From the NCBI GenBank assembly GCA_964030785.1, contig OZ034968.1, positions 33,712,186 through 33,776,185 on the forward strand: 64,000 nucleotides of DNA, in the 5' to 3' direction. Shown one piece after another: positions 1-13,900 of the stretch. Numbering within the stretch: position 1 is the first letter of the stretch; every line of letters begins with the position of its first letter. The translations under genes were made by a program, and so were the position numbers. The stretch comes from Siderastrea siderea (lineage: Eukaryota; Cnidaria; Anthozoa; Scleractinia; Rhizangiidae). The notes beneath the pieces are model-generated. The model was not told where the DNA came from. It made no database searches and worked only from the letters and a program-made list of their open reading frames with translations.

Positions 1-1957
1 CTTCAAATCTCTCAAAGAGAGGTCTATTTTGAACTATATCCTCCCCCAAAAAGTTCAATGAAAAAAGAAAACGATAAAACCTTTATTCGAATGGTTCCTG
101 TTGAACTTCCAACAAAGATGGACACACATGTTCTCCTCAACTATCACTAGTTTACTTACAGGTGACAAGAACAACGGAAATGATTAAATGTTGCCAGCCA
201 TTAAGGAGAGTTTACGTTTTGAGATTAAAAGTAACCGGGAATATTGAACAGACGAATCGAAAAACGCTAGAAATTGAACGTTTTACTAGACCCAGTCAAA
301 ATACACCAGTTAACACACACATTTTGTCTACAAAAAGAAGGCAATTAAGTGTTAAACGACAAATTATAAAGCAATTCTTGAAACCAATAAACTATTTAAT
401 TGCCTTTTTGGTAATTAACTATCAAGGGCGCCCAATAAATTGTTGTGTCACAGCGAATGCATGAAATGATCATATACGTAAACTGCGAATAGGAACATTT
501 TACGAGTGGAAATCCCTCGCAGCTGATGCCGAAAAATTCGGCCGCTTTACAGAAAGTCTAGCTTAGTATTTTTCGGAACCATCTATTGGCGCTGAATACT
601 AAAGCAAAATCAGACATTAATGTGCTTGTGAATATTGATTTTCCACTTTAAAATTTGACAAAAGCGGTATGTTAGTTTGTGAAATTGTCGAACAACAATC
701 ACCTACGCCCCAATTCTTTTCGGCTATTGCAGCTTCTACTTAAGTATTTGGGCATAGGCCACAGTTGTCTTACTCGAATTAAACAAAGATTTATTATCCT
801 ATAATACCGCATCTTTGATCGTTCCTTGTTTGAGGTGATAAATAAGACACTTTTGTAACCTGTTATCTTGGCTGGTGCCTACTTCAAAGGGGAACCGAAA
901 TTAACCTAAACATCTTTTATTAGAGGTGGGAAAAACAACCATGTATACTTTCTGATTCTCCTTGGCAGTTTCATCCCTTTTTTAGTGGTCTTGACAGATT
1001 GTATTCTTTATTTGAGCGCGTCCTCTTTACGGGTCAGTGTTTTTCAGTAAAATTCACGACGCATTTCCATCATGGGAATTGTAGCTTCGGGTGTTTTGGA
1101 AAAGAAAGTTTTTCTGACTAATCTGAATCTCTTTGATATACCTTTACCTTACACTCCATAACGTCCGTGGGCTTAACAGCGCATGCAACATCCTCGATAA
1201 TCAAACAATTAAGCAGATTTCAGAAACGATCATAAACGTCATCGAAGCGTTACCTTCAAGGAAAATAAATAAATGTTATTTTGACTTCCTGAACATGATC
1301 ACAAAGTCAATGAATATATTTTGTCTAATACGATTTTGAAAGTTTTTTCTCTGAAGTCAAAACAATGTAATTTGCACACACGGCCGCAAGAAAAAGAAAC
1401 AGTATTTATTGTTCCGCGATTTGTAAGTCTCCCCTCAGTAACTTTAGGGCTAATTTGCGTAGTCAAATAAAAAGTGCTTTAATTTGCAGTCCATGGCAGT
1501 TCATGTATACTCATACAAAAATAACGGAATACCGAGCCAATTTTCCCATATCTGTTAGCGCCTTGTTAGATTGTCCAAGAAAATAGGTGTTGTTGTAACC
1601 ATGTGTTTTCGCGTCAAAATATTGACACTGTTAAATTGTTCACTGAACTTAAAAAGACACCAGTATTTTCTACAGCCTAAAACAGAATCCTACCATTCAC
1701 AGAGCGAGCGCTTGATTGCCGTAACAAAAAAACCTGTCACAAAGTGTACTTTTGATTGGAAGCAAACAGGTGCCCTTTGTTCGAGCTCGCTGGTTCCATG
1801 AGATAAGACGACTTAATCTAAATTCCGCGCCCCTTATATCATCTTTTTCTGTCCACAAACCGGCGCATAAAAATTGCTTGTGATGTAATAACCAAACAAT
1901 GGTTTCAGAGATCGCGCTCATTTCCCCGGAAAGTCTAATGTACTGAAAAACGACATA
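1..1957. other. Upstream intergenic region of gene 1
   Basis: No supportable gene is seen. The short open frames here lack signal peptides, domains and good start contexts. The last 200 bases presumably hold the promoter and 5' leader of gene 1. An upstream non-coding exon cannot be excluded without transcript data. Confidence 0.5.
1866..1874 (+). promoter_or_regulatory. TATA-like box upstream of gene 1
   Basis: CATAAAAAT lies 84 bases before the gene 1 ATG, a plausible distance for a TATA box with a short leader. The call rests only on this match and on position. Confidence 0.25.
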
Positions 1958-4900
1958 ATGTTTGGCTGGTCGCCGCCAAATATTCTGGCGACTTTAGTAC
2001 TTTGTTTTTTACTCCTTCTTCAATTTCACCGGTCGTCAATACAAGCAAAGCCGTACCCAAAACAAGGGGTTCTAAGTACATATACAACAGGTAACCTTGG
2101 AGGCGTCCATGAAAGAGATTGGCCACAACTTGTAAACTATAAACATGGCCACTACATACAAAGAAATAAGCGAAGTCCGACTGAAGTCGAAGATGAAACG
2201 GTAGACAGTGCGGGGGAGAAAACCTTGAATGTAAAAGCTGGCAAGAGACAAGGTATTGAAACACCAATAGAACCTTTGACTTCGAATTCTGGTTTAGATT
2301 TTTCACGCTTGAACACTGAGGAAAATGTTCGCTCAAAAGTCGACCAGCCTGAAGGTGAATCTGTTGGTGTATCAGTGGAAGAGGAAAAGAAAGGTGTTGA
2401 TGACAGTTCTATAAAGCAAAACCAGCAGGAATCAAAGAAAAATGACGCCAATTCGTCAACCGGACAGGAGTCAAGCGAAGGACAAAAAGACGAACATGTT
2501 TCGTCAAGCAGTGAAAATGCCAACAATGATGGCAGTCTCGCTTCATCGGCGCAGGATAAAACTGATGCTAGCAAAGAAAGTCTGAACAAGGACACAAGTA
2601 CTGAAAACAAAGGTAGCGAAAGTACTGGGGAAAGTAAGGTAGGCTCGAGCAGCTCAGTTGATGAAAATGCACAAGTTCGCAGTGTCCAAGATGGTGTTAA
2701 TCAGCTCAATAAGCTAGGCAGTGTTCCTAATGACAAGAGCAATACTAAATCGGCAGGTTCTGCTCTACCACTGGAAAATAACCAGGCTAGTTCAACTCCC
2801 TCTAGTTCCAAAGAAAATCAGCAGCAAATACAAACGGCAATTAATAATAATGTCAACAATCAGCAGGTGAACTCCGATGCAAGCACAGTCGTATCTACGA
2901 AAGCTCAAACATCAGGCACTATAACCTCTTCAAGTAATCAAAACTCGGCAGCTTCTGCAAACAGCAGCCCATCAACGAAAACTCAGTCTCAAGAAAGCCA
3001 ACCGATAAACACAGTACCACAACTTCAAAATGCACCTGCAGAACCGGTACGAGACGCATTGGGAAATAGTGGATCAGAAATTGTGACAACTCAGTCTCGC
3101 AGAGCACCTGAATTTGACTCGTACACAGAACGCGACACTGAACCTAAACCTGCCAACGGACCTGAAGTCGGACATTTTCAAGTAGACGACAAATCAGCCG
3201 ATCTTGAAATTAACGCTAATTCTGCCGGAGTCAAAGTTAAAGCCAAACCTGCTTCATTGCAGGTGGTTTCACGCCCTGGTTCTCACCCCGGTTCGGGGGC
3301 ACAAGAGCGATCCTTGTTCAACCATTATCACTATCCACCTTACCATCCTCATCACCACTGGTATCCTGGTATGCGTAGGTCATTTGGACATCTCCACCGC
3401 CATCATTTCTTCAATCCTTATCGTCCTTTCCTAGAAAGACGTGGTTTTGATAGTTTTTACGACGAGGCACCCTTCTATCGTCGCCGAATGCACTACTGGT
3501 ACCCACACAGACATCGACACCATTATCGTGATTCTTATTTGTACGAAAGATCCCGATTGGAGGAACCAGAGGAGGTTTCGAAGTACCGCCGCGGAAGACG
3601 CCATAAACGGCGTTTTAGACATATGAATGGTCCTTATCGACGACAGTTTTACAACAACAACATTCCGATAATGAGTAGCATGGAATCACCTCAGATGGGT
3701 ATGGTACCAGAAGAAGGAACAATGCCACAGTTACCGATTGGACCAGGTCGACAGTTTTATCAGCGGCAAAACATAATAACGCCAGTGCCCCCACCTGTGA
3801 ACGTTTTTGGAAATCCACCACCTGGCCTGGTTGGAGGAATGAACGGAGCAAACTTTCCAATGAATGCCATGAACGGAATGAATGAAATGAGCGAATTGAA
3901 CAATTTCAATGGAATGAATCAAATGAATGGTGCAATAAATGGAATAAACGGCGTCAATGACATGAACAGTATGGGCACGATGGGCTTCAATTCTCCAGAA
4001 CAAATGGGAGCTGTTGAAGGCTTACCGGCAGGAATGACCAGAATGGAGCAAGCCCCTGGGATAACCAGAGCACTTGGATCCAGAAACATCCCAGCTGAGG
4101 CACCAAGAAGAGCATTCAAGAAGACTGCAATTCTTTCGGGAAAGACAAATAATGATACAACAAAGAAAGAACATTCACACAATGAGAAGATAGAAGCTAA
4201 AAAGAAAGATTCAAAGGAAGACCTCGAAATGACGCACGTATCTGGCAGAAAAAAGAAAGGGAACGTAAATATAAAAAGTTGGGAGAAAACTCTAAAACGT
4301 TATCACCGACTGAATACCTTTGCGTCAAAAGCTCATGAAAAGCACAAATTTCGAAGAAATGCCAAATCATCTTCTATGGATTCGGAATCAAAGAAAACTG
4401 AGGAGAAAAGTCCACGAAAACACAGCGTCTCCCATCTACACGCACAAAATGCAAAAGACGTAAAAGGAAAGCGGAAGAACGACATTGTAATGCACCGTCC
4501 GCCAATCATATATCATCCCCCTCCTGAAATCTATCATCGCCCTGACATCGTGGTTCACCGCGCTCCTATTATGCTGCATCGTCCACCTATAATCTACCAT
4601 CAGCCGCCTGTTGTCGTTCACCGACCGGCAATCATCTACCATCAGCCTCCAATAGTCTTCCACCAACCTCCGCCAATGGTCCATCAGCCAATCCTGCATT
4701 CTCACGACACGTGGGTGACAAAGCCTGTGGTGTACCACACAACATCCTCCGTTACCCACGAGAAGACATACTACGGAATACCATCTCACGTGTACGCTGG
4801 CGCTTATGGCGAGGGATGTCACGGAGGACATTGCGCGTACAGAAAAGAAAGTGTACCACATAGTAATAATACTCTGGAGGTAAACTCTACCCTTCATAAG

Positions 4901-7900
4901 AGGAAAACAAAACGTGACAGTTTAAGCGATTATTTAGCGTACTTCACGTCCCTGTGGAAAGCTAATTCTTTGAACAAAAGAGATGTTAAGGACGAATACG
5001 ATTTTATCACGTCAAGTGATGGTGCAAGTCAGAAGTTAAGCTACACAGATATGAATGCAGATGTCATGAGTAAACGGGACAGTGAGTCAAGTTACAAAAG
5101 ATACCTTCACAACATGTGGAACAATAAAGTCAAACGAGACACCGATGATTCCAAAAACGGAACAGAGAAGAAAAAGAAGAAAGACGTAGTTGTCAACCGT
5201 CCTCCCATAATTTATCATCCACCACCTGAAATCTACCACAGGCCAGACATTGTCGTCCACCGCCCTCCTCTTGTGATTCACAGGCCACCCATCATCTATC
5301 ATCAGCCACCAGTTATTGTTCATCGACCTGCCGTGGTGTATCATCAACCGCCAATTGTTTTCCACCAGCCGCCACCTGCAGTCAGCCAGCCACTGTTATA
5401 TTCTCATGACTCTTTTACTGTCCATCCTTCGTTCTATGCTACACATCACGGTTCTGTTGTACGTGACTTTGGACATTATGTGGGGGTTCCAAACGTCATA
5501 ACAAACTACGGAAATCCTCTATTTGGAAGGCCTCCAATTGGCAAAAGATCAAAGATAGAGACACCACCTTCAAATACGAACGCAACGTCGTCGGATAAAA
5601 CCGATTCAACAGAGGCTGCTTCCCAGAAAGCTATTCTAGGACACCAGGAAAGCAAAGCAAAGAATGAATCAAGTGAGAAAGCGGGAAAAAAGAACACTGT
5701 TCTGGTCCATAGGCCTCCAATAATTTACCACCCACCCCCCGAGATTTATCACCGTCCGATCATTGTGGTCCATCGACCACCAATCATGATTCACCGGGCA
5801 CCCATCTTTTATCATCAGCCACCAGTGGTTGTTCATCGTCCTGCTATAGTGTATCATCAGCCGCCTTTAATATTCCACCAACCACCGCCAATGGTGCACC
5901 AGCCAGTGTTGAAGTCCCACGATACCTGGATATCTCACCCAGTAGTGGTACCTTACTCGTCACGTGTCATGCATCACCACACCTACGTTGGCGTCCCTGA
6001 TGCCTATACTGTTCATCACTTTTCAGGAGAACACGGATTTTATAAGTCGCACATTTTAAAACATTCCAACCATGAAGATGAACACGCATTTGAAAGAAAT
6101 GAAATTAGTGGAGAGAAAAATTCCACAGAACAAGAGACGCATTCTTCCCACAAGCGCAAAATAACTTCGCACGATGATAAGCAAAACACGACCTTTAATC
6201 TCAAAACCAAGAAGGCAGCCAGTCAGAAAGGAGGAAAGAAAAATGCAGTCATCGTACGACGCCCACCAGTTATTTACCACCCACCGCCAGAGATCTACCA
6301 CAGACCAGAAATAGTAGTTCACCGCGCCCCTATCGTCATTCATCGAGCTCCAATAATTTATCACCAGCCGCCTGTTATTGTACATCGACCCGCTATTGTG
6401 TATCATCAACCACCGCTTGTATTTCATCAACCTCCGCCTGTCGTTCACCAGCCAGTTTATAGGTCACATGACACTTATGTTCACAGACCAGTAGTGAGGC
6501 TATACTCATCTAAGATACACCATGCAGGACACATGTACCACGTTCCTCACGCATATTACCATGGACATGGAGGTGCTATTCACTACATGAGTTATCAAAA
6601 ATCCAAGGTACCTCAAAAAGAAAATACTGTAGAAGAACGAGGGACCATAAGGGCCATTGTAAAGAGCAAGAAAGGGCATAGGAAAATAAGAACCAAGAAA
6701 AGCAGCCATACTGGACGAAAGCACGCCGCCTTAACAAGAAGCAAAGACAAGACAGAAACCGGGATAAAGCTTGATAAGAATCATAAAATCCTCTATCATA
6801 AAGCTAAGGAAACTACAGAAAAAGCCAACAAAAAGAACTCTGTAGTTATACACCGGCCGCCAATCATCTACCATCCACCACCAGAGATCTATCATCGGCC
6901 AGATATCGTAGTTCACCGTGCCCCTATAGTGCTTTATCGGGCTCCAATTGTCTACCATCAACCACCAGTGGTGGTTCATCGACCAGCCATTGTTTATCAT
7001 CAGCCACCTATAGTTTTCCATCAGCCTCCGCCTATGGTCCATCAGCCAGTTCTCCACTCACATGACACTTGGGTGGCCAAACCAGTAGTGGTCCCATACG
7101 CTTCTCACGTACGTCACATTGCCACATACAGGGGCGTCCCTCATGAAGAAATATTTATGCATGGGATAGGTACAGGAGCTTTTGGAAAATCAAGAGTACC
7201 CCTCAGAGGCTCCCGTAGGAATGAGATAGACAACGTTGCTGACAAAGGAAAGAAGCAAACAAGCAAGGACCAAACAAAGACAACGTCAACTGATCAAGGA
7301 AAGAATCGTACAACAAGAGCTGTTTATGATGAAATGCAACCCACAGAACGAATTGGAGCAGCAGAGAGAATAGCACGAGCATTAACAGATTCCTTGACGG
7401 ATGAACAGTGGGATTTTCAAGAAAAGAAGAGCCCTGTTGGAGTTGGAGCAAGAATTCGAAGACACATTGGAAATTTCCTTCCAGCGTACAGTGACGATCT
7501 ATCAAGTGGTGCTCTGATTTCCCAAGGTTTGAACGAGATACCGGAACACGCAGTGGGTGCTGCGACCAGAATTCAACGATCCATCAGTACCTTAGAAAGT
7601 TCAGTGGGTGCTGAAGCCAGGATACGGAGAGCGGTAGCAGAGCCTTGGAACACGTTTGAAGGTGAGCATCCATATCAAATGTATAAACGTAGTAGTGAGG
7701 AAACTGAAAACTCCTCAACACCAGACGAAAACGCAGACAAAAACAGCAATAGCACCAAAAAGACACTACTTATAATTCACAGGCCACCAATACTATATCA
7801 TCCACCGAGCCACATGATTCATCGACCAGCTATAGTTGTTCACAGGCCGGACATAATAGTCCACCGCCATCCAATCGTGTTTCACAGACCGCCAATACTA

Positions 7901-10900
7901 GTGCATCGTCCCCCAATCATAATTCATCGCCAGCCGGTTCTCATTCACAGACCGCCAATTATTGTTCATCGACCACCATTAGTGTTTCACCGGCCACCTA
8001 TAATCATTCATCGTCGTCCATATATTATTCATCACCATCCGATCCTCTTCCATCGACCGCCACTTATTATACACAGGGGACCTCAAATGATAGTGCATCA
8101 CTCCCATCTGATACATCATTATCCTATGCACATGATTCACATGCACTGTCCTGGTTGTGGCTTTGGGAAATCTACCGTTGCACGAATAGAGGCTAACAGA
8201 ACTGAACAAGACAATAAGAAAACATCTTATTCAGACAGATCGCTTAAAGACGCTACTGTCATGGATTCCCAAAGGAAAGGTTCTAACCCGCCAAAACGCT
8301 CTATTGCAGACAAGAAGTCAAAGAAAAGTTCCAAAGAAGAGCATCATAAAAAGGGGAAAGATGGACACAAAAAGAAGAAGGACGTAGTGGTCAACAGGCC
8401 CCCAATAATCTACCATCCACCACCAGAGGTATACCACAGACCAGACATAGTAGTGCACAGGGCTCCCATTCTTATTCACAGGCCACCTATTGTATATCAT
8501 CAACCTCCCGTAGTTGTTCACAGACCGGCTGTTGTTTATCACCAACCACCAATCGTATTCCACCAACCTGCTCCAGCAGTGAATCAACCACTGCTTTTCT
8601 CACATGATAGCTTCGTTGTACATCCCATGGCCTTTGCATCACACATGGGTTCTGTTGTAAACGACGCTGGTCACTACGTTGGCTTACCGCACGGTGGAGT
8701 TACTAATTTCCCAGGTTCTATACCGCATGGGCCAACAGGGCATGTGTTTCCTTCACTAAATTCGCCTGGCTGGTCGAGAAGGGCTGAAGTTTCGAAGCCG
8801 CAGAGCACGAAGAATGCAAAAGTCAACAATAACAAGCAAACCAAACACGGAAAGCGCTCCGCTGAGTTAGAGGATCACAAAAATGGAAAAGACGTTTATA
8901 AGAATGACAAGCCTGTACAGCAGGAGAGCAAGCAAGCCAAAGGTGAGAGAAAGAATAAAGTTATCGTTGCACGACCACCTTTGATTTATCACCCACCACC
9001 TGAAATTTATGACCGCCCAGACGTTGTAGTACACAGACCGGACATTGTGATTCACCAACCTTCAGTTGTGTATCACCAGCCATCTGTAGTAGTCCACAGG
9101 GCACCAGTGGTTTATCAACAACCTCCTGTTGTATTTCATCAACCAGCTCCAATGGTTAGTCAACCGGTGTACCACGCTCACGACACATACGTAGCACACC
9201 CAGTGTATCATCCGCATGAGAGCCACATTGCTCACTCTGCAACTTATGTTGGAGCACCCCATTACTACCCGGGACATAACAGTTATGGGTGGGGCTTACC
9301 AGGCAATTCACCAGCCGCACCGGCACTGCCTACTGCACAAATACCTCAATACGGTTATACAGCTGCATCCGCTTATCCTGGTGTCAATGGATACACACCA
9401 TATCCCGCTTCCTTAGGAAACGCTTTTGGAAGGTCAAAGGTTGAAAATCACAAGAAAGATCAAGCAACAAAGGACGACAATGAAGTTAAATTGAAAAAGG
9501 AAAAGAAAAAAAGCCGTAGAAGAAGGTCAGCCGGATTGAACAAGCGCCACGTGCATCATCATTATCATCACCATCACCACCACCATCATCGCCATCACCA
9601 CGACCATCAACATCACGGAAGTAAGCGCTTTTACCATTTTCGGCCAATCAGCTCCTTTGCACATGTAGGACATCGAAAACACGTTGTCGTCATACACCGA
9701 CCACCTCTTATATATCATCCACCTCCACAGGTTTACCGTCAACAAGACATCCTGATGCACCTACCTCCGCTTGTTTACCACAGACCACCGGTAATGTTCC
9801 ACCAGCCACCGACAGTAGTGCAACACCCTGCAATAGTCTATCATCAACCTCCCGTAGTCTTCCACAACCCTCCTTCAATTGTGCAAACACCAGTGATTCA
9901 CTCTCACGAGATGTTTTCACCTCACATACAGCATGTAATGGTTCCAACCGCATCATACATGCACCCTGCTGGAAACTATTTCGGGCCCGTTGTCGCAGGT
10001 CCAGCATATGGAAAGTCTGACATAGAGCGAGCTCATGCTGAGAAAGGCTCGCACACAAAAAGCAATCACAAGACGGCAAAAGCTGACGAAAAGAGGGAAG
10101 CTTCTGGCGTACCAGAAAAGGAAAAAACAGCTAAGAAAGGATCAAAGAAACAAAACGTTGACCTTGTGGTTCATCAACCGCCAATTGTCTACCATCCACC
10201 ACCGGATATCTTTGATAAGCCACCCGTTGTAGTGCATCAACCTCCGATGGTTGTCCACCGTGCACCCATCCTTATACACAGAGCTCCTGTTGTCGTACAC
10301 AGGCCTCCAGTGGTAATACACAGACCTCCCATTGTACTTCATCACACAGCACCCGTTTATCATGTAGCGCACGGGCATTACTTCCACCCAATGGGGTATG
10401 CCTTTGGGAAGTCCACAATAGAAGGCGAGAAAGATGAGAAATCTAAAGAAGATACATACAACGGTTTGAAACATAGCCTAAAGAAAAGCCATGCTAAAGG
10501 CCACAAACCAAAATCAAACACCAAGAAGGGACAACGAAAGAATATGGTTTTGATTCATAGACCTCCCATGATATACCATCCTCCACCGGAAATCTACGAT
10601 CGACCGGATGTTATAGTGCATCGCCCAGACATTGTCATACATAGACCATCAGTCGTGTATCACCAACCATCAGTCGTTGTTCATAGGCCTCCAATCATTT
10701 ACCACCAGCCACCAGTTGTTTTTCACCAGCCAGCACCGATGGTGCATCAACCAGTTATGCATGCGCACGATTCATATGTTGCACATCCCATTCCAGTGCC
10801 ATACACTTCACACATTCAGCATGCAGCAACTTACGTTGGAGCTCCACACTTTTTTAATCAGCCACAGTTTGGTGGATACATGGGACATGCCTTTGGAAAA

Positions 10901-13900
10901 TCGGAAGTCGAAAAAGTCAAGAACGAGAACAGCAAAAATGAAGATGAAAGTAAAATCAAAAAGAAAATACACGGTGAAACAAAAGCAAAATCAAGGCCAA
11001 CACGTGATGCTGATTCCAAAGAAAAGGGTACAAAGAAATTAAATTTAACTCTACCAAGGATTTCTAAAGGACACAAAAAGAACAAAGTTATTATAAACAG
11101 ACCGCCAATGATTTACCATCCACCGCCTGAGATATATGACAAACCAGATGTTATTGTTCATCGACCAGACATCGTTATACATCGGCCTTCGATTGTTTAT
11201 CATCAGCCATCGGTTGTTGTCCACAGACCACCAATCGTATATCAAGCACCTTCAGTTGTCTTCCACCAACCGCCGCCACTGGTCAATCAGCCGATAATGC
11301 ACGCTCATGATACTTACGTTGCTCACCCTGTACCAGTGCCACACTCGTCCCATATACAGCACACATCAACCTACGTTGGAAGTCCACACCATTATCCAGG
11401 AGGCTGGAATTATGGTTGGAGCCAGCCTCACCTGTTTGGATTAGCCTATGGGAAGTCAAACGTACCCGCAATAAAGCACAACTCCTCGAAACATTCCAAA
11501 CCAGCACGAAACAATACAGTAAGACGGGCGGCGAAAGACAAAGGGAAAAAAGGTGATGAAAACGTTACACAAAAGTCTGCAAAGGGTAGAAAAAAAAACC
11601 AAGTACTTATTCAACGTCCTCCTTTAATCTATCATCCACCCCCAGAGGTGTACCACAAACCTGATGTTATTGTACACAGACCTGACATTGTTATCCATAG
11701 ACCTTCCTTGATTTATCATCAACCGTCTGTGGTGGTTCACAGGCCACCAGTAGTTTATCATCAGCCGCCTGTTGTTTTCCATCAGCCATCTCCTATGGTC
11801 AGCCAGCCCGTTCTTCACGCACACGACACTTACGTCACCCACCCTTATTTCTCGCCCTATTCTTCTGACGTATATCACGGAGGAAGCTACGTAGGCGCTC
11901 CACACTTCTACAATGGCGGATGGAAAGGACATGGATATGGCTTAACCCATGCCTTTGGTAAATCAGAAGTAGAAAGCGCTCACAAGAAAAACAAACACCA
12001 TAAAGATAAAAGCAAAGATCTAAAAGGTAGTCGAAGAACACTTGCGAAAGAAGTAAAGGAGGCGGAAGATGAGATAAGCTTAAAAAATGAAACCAAAAAT
12101 GTGACAGGGGGAAACAAAAAGAACCTGGTTATAATGCGTCGACCTCCTCTAATCTACCATCCACCACCGGAAGTTTATCACAAACCGGCTGTCATTATGC
12201 ACAGACCCGATATTGTCATCCACAGGCCTTCTATTGTTTTCCATCAGCCTTCGGTAGTAGTTCACAGGCCACCAGTAATTTATCAACAACCTCCAGTCGT
12301 CTTCCATCAGCCATCTCCAATGGTGCACCAGCCGATCCTTCATTCACACGACACATACCTAGCGCATCCCCATTTTGTCCCCTATACATCGCACGTGCAC
12401 CACACAGAAAGCTATGTGGGTGCCCCGCACTTCTATCCAGGAGACTGGGGTTTTGGAGGACACGGGTATGGCTTTCATCACGCTTTTGGAAAATCAAAAG
12501 TTGAAAAAGCGTCAAAGCATCAACGAAAGAGTAATAGTGACAAGGAGAAAGACGGTCACGATGGTGATGGAGAGAAAAGGACTTTACCTGTTAAAAGAGA
12601 CACTCCCGATAATGACGAGCTTAACAGCAAGAAGAAGGCTACCACGAAAGGACACAAAAAGAATTTAGTAATCATGCGTCGCCCACCGCTTATTTACCAC
12701 CCACCTCCGGAAGTATATCATAAACCAGATGTAATTCTACACAGACCAGATATTGTCATTCACAGACCCTCAGTTGTTTTTCATCAACCATCCGTCGTGG
12801 TACACAGACCACCAGTGATCTACCATCAGCCACCAGTAGTTTTTCACCAGCCATCGCCCATGGTACATCAGCCAATCTTTCATTCACACGAGACGTACCT
12901 CGCACACCCTCACTTTGTGCCATACTTGTCCCATATAACGCACGCGGGTTCTTATGTAGGCGCCCCGCACTTTTACCCTGGACATTGGGGATCAACTCAT
13001 GGTTTCGGACATTTTATGGGACATGCATTTGGAAAATCCAAAGTTGAAAAGGGAACGAAGAAAGGCAAGTTTGCAACTGTTAAAAAAGGAAACAAAAACT
13101 CAGGGGTGGCTGTGCTTGAAAAAATTAGAAGAGAGGCCTCCTATCATGACTTTCCTAAAGGAAATCGAAAGTCTAAGCTAAACGTTCAAGATACAAAAGT
13201 CACTAGCGCGAAGGGCGAAAAAAAGGAAACCAAATTACATCCCGAAAAGGAAGATAAGAAAGTTCATCATAAAGCACACAGAAAGAACTTAGTTCTGGTA
13301 CAACGCCCAATGTTGATTTATCATCCTCCTCCAGAAATCTATGACCGACCAGACATCATTGTTCACCGGCCTGATGTTGTCATTCATCAACCTTCAGTTG
13401 TGTATCATCAACCTTCAGTCGTTGTACATCGTCCGCCAATTATATATCATCCGCCACCGGTAGTATTCCATCAACCAGCGCCAATGGTAAACCAGCCCAT
13501 GTACACTTCCCATGACATTTACCATAGTCATCCGCATTTTGTTCCCTATGCTTCTCACGTCAGGCATGCGCAAACCTATGTCGGAGCACCACATTACTAC
13601 CCCGGAGGCTGGAGGTATGGCTATGGCTTTCCCGGAAACTCTGTTGCCCAGCAAGTTGGAGCGAGTAGGTGGAATGTATTGAGAACGCCTTCACCACTTT
13701 ACCAGGCTAATTATGCTGCACCTACCCGTATAGCAATGCCGAATGCTATACGAAGTCCATATCGTTCAGCATTTGCCAAGTCTGATGTTCAGAAGCACCA
13801 TGAAAAAGCCGAAGACCCTAAAAAGAATCACACTATTAAGCACAAAGAAACTGATAACAAGAAACCTCATCAGTTTGTTGAAAAAGAAGGAAAACGTAAC

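Noticed and set aside
162..464. 100-codon + strand frame at the window start
   Set aside because: No domain, signal or codon pattern; AT-rich random frame.
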